Source: Antedon mediterranea
Lineage: Eukaryota; Echinodermata; Crinoidea; Comatulida; Antedonidae
Length of the DNA: 64,000 nucleotides
Direction: 5' to 3'
Assembly (NCBI RefSeq): GCF_964355755.1
Contig: NC_092671.1
Span: 12,938,501-13,002,500 of the forward strand
Every line of letters starts with the position of its first letter. The stretch's first letter is position 1. Below, in pieces: positions 59,164-64,000 of the stretch. The notes beneath the pieces are model-generated. The model made no database searches, was not told the origin of the DNA, and saw only the letters and a list, made by a program, of their open reading frames with translations. The translations under genes were made by a program, and so were the position numbers.

Positions 59164-61745
59164 AAATTCTTTTTTGATTTGACAAATCACCTGGTGGACA
59201 GGCATAGCATACTGGTTTCGCCTTCTCGCCAGCATGGCGTAACTGATAATATCCCTGTTACACTTGTAGATCATATTTTACAATATGTTTGATTCTACAA
59301 CATTTAACACTTACTAAAACTACACTTAATACTAAAACAATATAATTTATGTCGTCACAAATAAAACAATTACTGGAACATTTATCTGAAACAACACTAA
59401 AAATATAAACAAAAATGAAATAATTTATTAATAATAAATTAATACTACTGATAATTTACAGTATTCAAATTTCACATGATGTTATAAATTTAATTAATTC
59501 AAGCAAATGCAATGAATAAAATGCATTAAAAAATGTACAATCATGGATATTCAAAAACTGTTTTTTCTGTAGCCATGTTCGTATAAATTTGTACAGTTTA
59601 AAAGCCAGCTACTAGAACATTTGACAAGCTGAGAGTTTTTTTAATATTTGCTGCATGTGTCTTCACAATATGCTAAATATAGTTTACATACATTTTCGTT
59701 TGATATGTAATAATAGATCAAATTTCATAGGTGATGTATTGTTTATTTGATTCAGATGACAGCGTAATAAAACCGTCAATATTTCAAGACATCACTATGA
59801 TGTATTTGAATGATTCTGCTTATTCCATTAAGTATACCTATTTGTTTCCCCAATGATGACTGGTTTTATTCCGAGAAGTAATTTATTCTACATTTTGGAA
59901 GTTCAGGTTTTTTAATATTTCCACAATCTTTAAAAAAAATGTTTATATTCATTTTAAAAAATGTTCAAATTAATTGCTTAAATATCATCCTTTTTTTTTT
60001 TTTGATAATGATTTTTGATGAGTTATTCAGAAAAGGCACAGTGATGATGGTTTGTTGTTAGCTTTTCTGTGGACAAGGGAGCTCAGAGTAGTAACTTGTA
60101 CAATAGCCTAGTACAGTAGAACTCCTATAGGATATTGCTATCCAGGGACACACCTATTTAAGAAACACCCTTTCCTATTGAATAAATGAAGGGGAAATAT
60201 AAGGTTACTGCAGGGAGTAACAACTCCCTGGTTACTGTATGTGGTCCTTCCATTTGAGACCTTGTCTCAGTGATCTGTAAAATCAAATTTATTTAGCCAT
60301 GGAGGCCCAGATAAACTCATGGTTGTTCTTCACTGCGGCCATATACAATATATACAATTTAAGAACAATATGCGTACAATTTAAGAACAGTATGTACAGT
60401 CAATATAATATAAAAAAAGTGTTGGTTTTTGTAATAAATAATTATAAGGTTGTGGATGAATGAATGGCAGCACTAAGATCATTCCATTTAAGTGTATCTT
60501 TATGCACAAGGCTACATTTTTATATAATTTGTTGGTAATTGAAAAAATATATACTAGTACTACTACTATACTAAACTATATACTGGAAATGATTAATATT
60601 ATTGTATACACAATTTGATAATCTCCAAGCTTTCCAATAATATACATTTATTTTAATACTAATTGTCAATAAAAAGATATACTATATTAACCACACTAAA
60701 CATTACTTTTAATGGTAGGAGAGGACAATTTATATTTAGTCTGTTATAATATAACAACCCTGTCATTTAAACAAATCCATATAATATAATGGGATACTGT
60801 CAACTAAAGTTAGGAAACCTGTATATTTATGTTTAATAGTAATACGAAAAAATCTTGTTGATTCTATTCAACAAAATATCAAAAAACTCAAAATAATGTT
60901 GATGCTATCATTTTAATTATTTCAATCTTTCTATTTAAGTATTTTATCTTTGTTTTGGAATATTTATATTTTTATTTTGTGTTCAGTAAGAATAATCCAA
61001 TAACCTTGCATCAGTCTGATGGATATCTGCCAGCCAGTACAATTTAAGACTTAATAAAAATGAATGTAAATTATAGTTCTTAAAAACTGTTTAAAAGAAC
61101 AAACCACACCTTAGAATGTTATATATACAGATGATGTATCCAGAGAGTAATGTGTGTCATTGTCAATAGTGCATTCTTGAACATGGGTATATTGTCCATG
61201 TAGAAAGAAAACTTCCACCATCCTCCCATGTTGTACATAGGACATTATTAAAGCCATGTTGTACATAGGCCATGTTACATTTAAAATTGGTAGTAGTTTG
61301 GCAATGTTGCACCTTAATAAGCCATGTTGTACATTATAGGCTGTGTTGTGCATAAGCCAATCTGGACACGAGTTATGTTTCACTAATTATGTTGCCAAGA
61401 GGTTGTGTTAGTACTTAAGCATGTTGGACACGCCTTAAACATGTTGCCAATAGGCTGTGTCATCACACTTCAGTCATGTTGGACATGGTCTATGTTTCCT
61501 TTACAACATATTACCACAATGGATTGTGTTGTACTTGATAGTCATTCTACACATAGGCTGTGCTTTATTTGGTAACTCATTGGTGACCAATCATTATACT
61601 TTTGTTTTCATCTTTTTGACAGGGCTCCGAGGACTCCAACTATGGTGGTAGGCCATCAGATTCTGATTTGTCATTGGATGAGGACAAAGAAGCAGTTAGA
61701 CGAGAATCCCAGAGACAAGCCCTCTCACAACTAGAAAAAGCAAGG
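32043..61745 (+). CDS. CACNB: Voltage-gated calcium channel beta subunit, 5' part of gene (partial)
   Basis: Cytosolic auxiliary subunit that binds the alpha-interaction domain of Cav1/Cav2 channels and controls their trafficking and gating. Visible coding exons: 32043-32159, 48971-49060 and 61623-61745, with alternative first exons 51803-52372 and 57458-57544. All are phase 0 with GT donors and AG acceptors. Diagnostic blocks: [13 protein letters not shown] at the end of 48971-49060 (vertebrate SDTTSNSFVRQ-like), then [20 protein letters not shown] and ALSQLEKAR in 61623-61745, matching the conserved stretch just before the SH3 domain ([20 protein letters not shown]). The main path seen codes 39+30+41 residues. 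The SH3, HOOK and guanylate-kinase domains are not in the window and must lie past 64 kb. Vertebrate CACNB genes also vary their N-termini by alternative promoters. The first intron is 16.8 kb. Confidence 0.92.
33348..34569. mobile_element. hAT-like non-autonomous DNA transposon, about 1.2 kb
   Basis: The element starts CAGGGCATCATTTATAAGGA (33348) and ends TGATGCCCTG (34569), with terminal inverted repeats CAGGGCATCA. CACAGT lies directly outside both ends (33342-33347, 34570-34575), a 6-base target-site duplication. Subterminal words GGAGAGCAATT, GCGCTCCT and GCTCTCC recur in both orientations near both ends. A G tract at about 34428-34443 is internal. No transposase frame is recognisable. 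It lies in the first CACNB intron. The CAGGG start suggests the hAT superfamily, although hAT duplications are usually 8 bases. Confidence 0.75.
34576..37090. other. CACNB intron sequence, no feature
   Basis: AT-rich intron sequence on both strands, without exon-like blocks, clear tandem repeats or terminal repeats that I can support. Open frames at 35034-35378 (+) and 36312-36587 (-) are low-complexity and lack any domain. Confidence 0.4.
37092..38850 (+). repeat. Pyrimidine-rich minisatellite with CAATTAATTGTACC core
   Basis: A degenerate unit of about 25-45 bases, core TCAATTAATTGTACCTTCTT plus C/T-rich filler, recurs some 40 times. The plus strand is strongly pyrimidine-biased. Longer internal duplications exist: ATAGAATATTTATATGGCTT at about 37093 and 37393, TTTCTGAGTCAAGGTCAAGG at about 37319 and 38535, and CTATCCCCCGCCGGACACCA twice near 38390 and 38508. 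A different repeat interrupts at about 38296-38510. The 256-codon open frame at 37474-38244 is only this repeat read through. Confidence 0.85.
38296..38400 (-). repeat. SINE/LINE 3' tail fragment inside the minisatellite
   Basis: Read on the minus strand, this gives GTAAAGCACCTAGAGGGGTC followed by GGCGCTATATAAATACTG and an (ATT)n tail. This is the arrangement of a retroposon 3' end (GCGCTATATAAAT plus a simple-repeat tail) common in animal genomes. Only a fragment is present and no pol III promoter is visible. Confidence 0.5.
38860..41640. other. CACNB intron sequence
   Basis: No exon candidate. The right part (about 41240-41650) holds many loosely spaced GTCCCTTC or CCCTTCYTA words, a weak tandem-like pattern that also provides the insertion site of the next transposon. 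The rest is AT-rich sequence without visible structure. Confidence 0.4.
41658..42563. mobile_element. hAT-like MITE copy 1, interrupted by a SINE
   Basis: Same family as 54482-54928. The left end is CAGAGAGTTGTAATCAGCCA and the right end GGCTATATAAAATCATTG. The flanks are an exact 8-base duplication GTCCCTTC (41650-41657, 42564-42571). Shared inner words include GGCTAGAGGGCGTACTC, ACCAACAAGATGGCAGCC, CGAGGATCATATAGAATGC, CAACACAGGCGTAG and ATCTTGTTGGTTCCCTCTCC. Compared with copy 2 it carries an inserted SINE at about 42045-42412 and a smaller extra segment near 41875-41930. The CCAACAAGATGGC and GCCATCTTGTTGG blocks are internal inverted repeats. Confidence 0.88.
42045..42412 (+). repeat. 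tRNA-headed SINE nested in the MITE
   Basis: The head GTGTGGCCGAGCGGTTAAGA matches the box A region of class II (Leu/Ser-type) tRNAs, and CATGGTTCTGGTGG stands at the box B position. The body includes GGATAAGGACTATAAACCG and GGGGTTACCCCGGTGTACTA. The 3' end GGCGCTTTACAAATTTGTAT plus (ATT)n is a typical LINE-mobilised tail. A second, head-truncated copy lies at 8130-8275. Being inside the MITE, this copy inserted after it. Confidence 0.82.
42572..44060. other. CACNB intron sequence, no feature
   Basis: AT-rich intron sequence with no exon-like block or clear repeat. Short minus-strand open frames here (for example 43479-43664 and 43741-43959) have no recognisable domain. Confidence 0.4.
44062..44950 (+). 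repeat. Minisatellite of about 115-140 bp, with inverted last copy
   Basis: About six direct units share GATGTTCGAT, a TTTTTTGCGCGCACACGATA-like block, CTACAARGTCAAGGT, ATTGCTACTT, GTTAACTCGTTGGCTTACTG and CAGTTCCAAGT. Later units are shorter and lose the alternating CG tract. From about 44829 to 44905 the same words appear reverse-complemented (AAAGCCAACGAATTAACAAC, TTGCCTTGACCTTGAAGTAT), so the array ends in an inverted copy. Confidence 0.88.
45110..45515 (+). repeat. Short minisatellite, TTTTCACATTTGTGGGCG unit
   Basis: A unit of about 17-18 bases (ACATTTGTGGGCGTTTTC) alternates with a longer version containing GGGTGATACG; some 22 copies in total. Open frames over it (45296-45529) read as repeated Phe-Thr-Phe-Val-Gly or His-Leu-Trp and are not genes. 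Confidence 0.93.
45516..47900. other. CACNB intron sequence, no feature
   Basis: AT-rich sequence without exon candidates or terminal-repeat elements that I can support. A TAGTAGAATTCCTATTAAGG word at about 46902 is weakly reminiscent of the CAGTAGAACTCC MITE family seen at 9031. Confidence 0.35.
47906..47990. repeat. Imperfect hairpin with 35-base arms
   Basis: TATAGCCCAAGGTGATCCGG through CTATATTATATCC (47906-47941) pairs with GGATATAGCGTGTCTCCAGA through GAGGGCTATA (47956-47990) with a few mismatches, around a loop of about 14 bases. It is GC-richer than its surroundings. It could be a MITE core or a transcribed hairpin; no pol III boxes were found. An open frame of 95 codons that covers it (47917-48204) has no domain. 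Confidence 0.6.
48971..49060 (+). CDS. CACNB: CACNB exon 2 of the long N-terminal form
   Basis: Thirty codons, phase 0 at both ends: acceptor TTTTGTTTTAG before 48971, donor GTAAGT at 49061. The peptide begins [20 protein letters not shown] and ends [10 protein letters not shown]. The Lys/Arg cluster followed by a Ser/Thr-rich stretch and the S-F-[IV]-x-R-Q ending is the pattern of vertebrate beta1/beta4 sequence just before GSADSY. This junction in vertebrates is also an exon boundary. Confidence 0.92.
49061..51802. other. CACNB intron and region upstream of alternative exon B
   Basis: No additional coding exon was recognised. A short (AG)n run lies at about 49139-49157. The last few hundred bases before 51803 may hold the promoter and 5' UTR of exon B; an in-frame stop TAA at 51779 precedes its Met. 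No TATA box is claimed. Confidence 0.4.
51803..52372 (+). CDS. CACNB: CACNB alternative first coding exon B, Lys/Pro-rich 190-residue N-terminus
   Basis: Single exon of 570 nt (190 codons), preceded in frame by TAA at 51779 and followed by GTGAGT at 52373, phase 0. The order is an amphipathic start [20 protein letters not shown], a Lys/Pro/Glu tract (about 22-40), a Ser-rich part with FDIHKMAS, an Ala/Lys/Pro tract (about 85-120), a helix-prone stretch [20 protein letters not shown], then a Ser/Asp patch ([11 protein letters not shown]) and a Pro/Leu end. Codon use and lack of stops look coding; frame and phase fit the 61623 exon. No match to a named N-terminal domain is recognised. It could instead begin a nested gene whose other exons I cannot see, but none is visible before 61623. 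Confidence 0.75.
52373..54473. repeat. CACNB intron with an about 205-bp tandem duplication
   Basis: Mostly AT-rich intron sequence. At about 53239-53430 and 53444-53625 two diverged copies share AAAAGTTTAA, TCATGGAAAATAATAAAATA, AAATTCATTTGAAATYAAG and AGTAATTAAACT in the same order. No exon is recognised. Near 54288-54450 words such as CAGTAGATCCCCTATTATGA and CCCTGAATAGAGGTGTCCC mark another copy of the family seen at 9031-9180. Confidence 0.55.
54482..54928. mobile_element. hAT-like MITE copy 2 (complete), 447 bp
   Basis: The left end is CAGTGAGCTGTAAGCCGAAG and the complement of the right end reads CAGTGATCTGTAATAGCCGA, so the terminal inverted repeats are about 25 bases with one short gap. 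The flanks are an exact 8-base duplication GTTTACTG (54474-54481, 54929-54936), as expected for hAT transposition. It contains inverted CCAACAAGATGGCAGCC and GCCGCCATCTTGTTGG blocks. No coding capacity. The same family is at 41658-42563. Confidence 0.92.
54937..56019. other. CACNB intron sequence
   Basis: AT-rich intron sequence without exon-like blocks. An (ATT)n microsatellite occupies about 55940-55987, just before the SINE-like segment. Confidence 0.4.
56030..56180 (+). repeat. tRNA-like SINE remnant
   Basis: GGTATGATAATGGTGGGAGG is in the place of a degenerate box A, and GCTGGTTCAAATCTCGGTTC carries a good box B. After the tRNA-like part CAGATTCCTCATTTTCA is duplicated in tandem (about 56119-56155). 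No target-site duplication was found. Called a SINE remnant because the head does not fold as a functional tRNA. Confidence 0.5.
57458..57544 (+). CDS. CACNB: CACNB alternative first coding exon C (short N-terminus)
   Basis: Twenty-nine codons beginning [20 protein letters not shown] and ending IPISTDE, followed by a GTAAAA donor at 57545 in phase 0. An in-frame TAG at 57446 lies 12 bases before the Met, so this is a complete 5' coding end. Joining to 61623 would give a short N-terminus directly before [16 protein letters not shown], the same architecture as short vertebrate beta2 N-terminal variants. The upstream 400 bases are less AT-rich than average and may be its 5' UTR and promoter. Confidence 0.72.
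57545..61622. other. CACNB intron before the common exon
   Basis: No exon is recognised. A (CAT)n run lies at about 59123-59164. At about 60112-60170 CAGTAGAACTCCTATAGGAT marks another member or fragment of the 9031 MITE family. A degenerate minisatellite precedes the exon (listed separately). Confidence 0.45.
61180..61560 (+). repeat. Degenerate minisatellite with CATGTTGTACATAGGC core
   Basis: The words CATGTTGTACATAGG, CATGTTGGACA and CATGTTGCCAATAGGCTGTG recur about a dozen times at irregular spacing, ending about 60 bases before the acceptor of the common CACNB exon at 61623. The unit is AT/GT-rich and highly diverged. Confidence 0.6.
61623..61745 (+). CDS. CACNB: CACNB common exon (pre-SH3 conserved segment)
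   Basis: Forty-one codons, phase 0 at both ends: acceptor TTTTTGACAG, donor GTGGGT at 61746. The peptide opens [20 protein letters not shown] and ends LSQLEKAR, corresponding to the invariant [20 protein letters not shown] and alpha-helical A-x-x-Q-L-E-x-A-[KR] segment of Cav beta subunits, immediately before the KPVAFAVRTN start of the SH3 domain. All upstream alternatives in this window can splice here in frame. No downstream exon is found up to position 64000. Confidence 0.95.
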
Positions 61746-62795
61746 GTGGGTAAAATACTTAGGGTAACTGTGTCTGTCTAGTACAGTGTTTTCTTTCAGG
61801 TCATGTCGATGTTGTGGAAATGAATGTTTACAGAGTTATCAATGGTAAGGTAGCAGCAAGCAAGTGAACAAGTATTTACCTATATAATTCTGCAGCCAAA
61901 ATACTAAATTGATGATTATGATTGTATTCACTGATTATATTAAGAGTTTATTTTTAAGCACAATTTAATTTTACCATCAAGTTTTCCTTTGTAAATTTCC
62001 TACTACAGTACATTAAAAATGCATGGCATGTCTTTAGTAGCTAATTTAAGAACTTTTTGTTGATTTTTTAAGTAATAATATTGCACTCAAATACGGCCCT
62101 GAGCATTGATAAATCATTGCATGCCATTTAATAAACCAAATCCTGATACCCAAAAATCTAAATCTTTCCATAATTTCTAAACATTATTCAGACGCTTCAA
62201 GTTCTTCGCAGCGTATGCATTTATTTTACATTAATGAATAACATAACATTTTCAATTTTACTAGTTGGAATTGTGAACTATTGACATGCTAAACCCATCA
62301 ACATAATATACTCAGAAGCAGCAGCAGAAGCATACTCGTATTATAGTGAGGCACGTCAGAGAAACATATTGATTTTCCTATTAGTCTTATCATCCGCTTT
62401 AAAAGCATAATATAAGTATCATGTTTATGAATGATGCTTAGTTAGCGCTCTACAGGCAAAGACATTTACTGTCAGGGTTTTTGTCGCAATTCATGCTTTT
62501 TTACATAATTTTCTCATTTCGTTTGATTATAGTCTTTATTTGAATCTGAAATCCATACAATTATTCTAGTGATTTTGTGTAAGAAAGTAAATTCAATATG
62601 ACATGAAATGACTGAATGTGCAACTCCTGCATATTTTAGGCTGCTGGGATTATGTCTATAATATCTAGATATTTTATACTTCATTATACTTATAATTCAT
62701 TCAGTCAATATTTTATTTCGGCATTACATATAAATTACCAAAATTTTAAGAAAAAAAAGTTTGAGTGACAATATGACACACTCTCATCTCGGGAT
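61746..62795. other. CACNB intron sequence, no feature
   Basis: No exon resembling the SH3 start and no clear repeat were found in this stretch; AT-rich intron sequence. Confidence 0.45.
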
Positions 62796-62804
62796 ACTAG
62801 TCCA

Positions 62805-63120
62805 GTGGAGCACTGTGGCGCAAGGATTAGAGCATTGGACTTGCAATCAAGAGGTTGTCGGTTCAAGCCCCGGCTCGGTCACTGCAGTGTTGAGTCCTTG
62901 AGCAAGATTCTTTATCCACATTGTTCCTCCCCACCCAGGTGATAGAAATAGGTACCGGTATGTAAAAAGTACTGGGAAGGTAAGTCAGACTCGTTTGTGC
63001 GGGAGGAGTGGCGTACCCCCTACAAACATACACACTTAGTGGAGTTTGGCCCAAACGCTAAGGAAATGTAGATGGGCACCACGGCCGTTAGCATTAGCTT
63101 AGGTTTCGACTTTACCTTTT
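62805..63120 (+). repeat. Full-length tRNA-derived SINE with target-site duplication
   Basis: Box A-like TGGCGCAAGGATTAGAGCAT and box B-like GGTTCAAGCCCCGG lie about 33 bases apart in a tRNA-like head, then a body of about 240 bases containing CCACATTGTTCCTCCCCACC and GGTACCGGTATG, and a TTTACCTTTT end. The direct repeat TACTAGTCCA flanks it (62795-62804, 63120-63129; the first T may belong to the tail). It lies in an intron of CACNB in the sense orientation. Confidence 0.88.
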
Positions 63121-63129
63121 ACTAGTCCA

Positions 63130-64000
63130 TCTGGAGAGAATCTTTGACTCTTACAATCATTGTATACCAATGTTGAGATTAATATTTTCACTTTCATTAA
63201 GTCTACAAACCATGTATCAATTTTCTTTAAAATTCATAGTATCTATTAATTATATTCATTTTCATATCAATTTTTTTCAAATAGGGTCATTGCAGCCAAA
63301 GCTGAATTACAAGGATATTAACATATTCTAAATATAAAAATTTGTATAAAAGTATAAAACCAATGGTAATTATATATAAAAGGATAAAATTCATTTGTTA
63401 AATATCAGAACTGGAAAACAATTTATAAAATTCTCGGTAACTAAACAACATTAAGTTTCAACACATTTGAAAAAAAATCAATGCATTTTTAAAAAGGGTT
63501 TTAAAAGAATGAATTGGATAGAAATTTAATGCATGGTCTATTCAATATATAGTCACTCGGTATATTATTTTCCAAGTAAATTTTCTCCAAAGGCATTAAA
63601 TATGTACTATAATGACTCTTCGATAAAAAGACTAATAGTGATAAATAACAAACAAGAAAATCATAAGTCTATTATGGTTGAAGTTAATGCTAATAATAAA
63701 TTACATGAGTACATCAGAGCATCTTTAATATTTAAATAAAGTGTTGGAGACCTTCCGGTTGAATAATGTATTCAGCTTACTAGGGTGAATAATATTGATC
63801 TTTATTCTCGATGCAATTATTGAGTTTCATTGTCTTAGCTTTTTCGATCTATAACAAGCCTTTCACATGGATTTCGATAAACATCAATTGACAGTTCACT
63901 AAGTACATACCATTACTGTTTAACGACCTTCTAAATATGACTTGCATGTGAATTAATTTTATATTTGGAAAGTCTTTCTATTGGAATAATTTATAAGAGT
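63130..64000. other. Right edge, CACNB intron, no feature
   Basis: AT-rich sequence with no exon candidate. A 68-codon open frame at 63533-63739 has no domain and no evident splice context. Confidence 0.4.

Noticed and set aside
62810-62885. tRNA gene
   Set aside because: Boxes A and B are present, but the acceptor stem does not pair and a SINE body with a target-site duplication follows.

Overview
This is invertebrate animal nuclear DNA: AT-rich, intron-rich (GT/AG introns), with tRNA-derived SINEs, many short DNA transposons and satellite arrays. Four protein-coding genes can be assembled exon by exon. The mix (vertebrate-like UBE2F, MAN2C1 and CACNB beside a catalytic peptidoglycan recognition protein, frequent AGGCCTA words, and a foldback transposon built from tandem repeats) suggests a marine deuterostome, perhaps an echinoderm. 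The species assignment is an inference of low confidence.

Layout. 1-3.4 kb is non-coding and repeat-rich, with a 150-bp hairpin, a cluster of GACGATCGGGCCC words and a 0.9-kb foldback element. 3.49-5.27 kb (+) is UBE2F, a NEDD8-conjugating enzyme, 5 exons, 186 aa. 6.89-9.81 kb (-) is a type II membrane peptidoglycan recognition protein with amidase residues, 8 exons, 254 aa, tail-to-tail with UBE2F. 10.50-19.61 kb (-) is MAN2C1, a GH38 cytosolic alpha-mannosidase, 25 exons, 1054 aa. All three reading frames close exactly across every junction. 21.15-28.38 kb is one very large foldback structure: short terminal inverted repeats, then two arrays of the same 106-bp satellite in opposite orientation (about 11 and 35 copies) around a centre with a second tandem repeat. 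28.4-31.9 kb is non-coding.

32.04 kb to the right edge (+) is the 5' part of a voltage-gated calcium channel beta subunit gene (CACNB). Three alternative 5' coding segments (32043 plus 48971; 51803; 57458) all end in phase 0 and can all join the exon at 61623-61745. The SH3/HOOK/guanylate-kinase core must lie beyond 64 kb. Its introns hold DNA transposons with target-site duplications (33348-34569, 41658-42563, 54482-54928), SINEs, and minisatellites at 37.1-38.8, 44.06-44.95, 45.1-45.5 and 61.2-61.5 kb.

The genes are functionally unrelated housekeeping, immune and neuronal genes; no operon or shared pathway is suggested. The most unusual object is the 7.2-kb satellite-armed foldback element. 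The most interesting coding observations are the 190-residue Lys/Pro-rich alternative N-terminus of the calcium channel beta subunit and the membrane-anchored catalytic PGRP.
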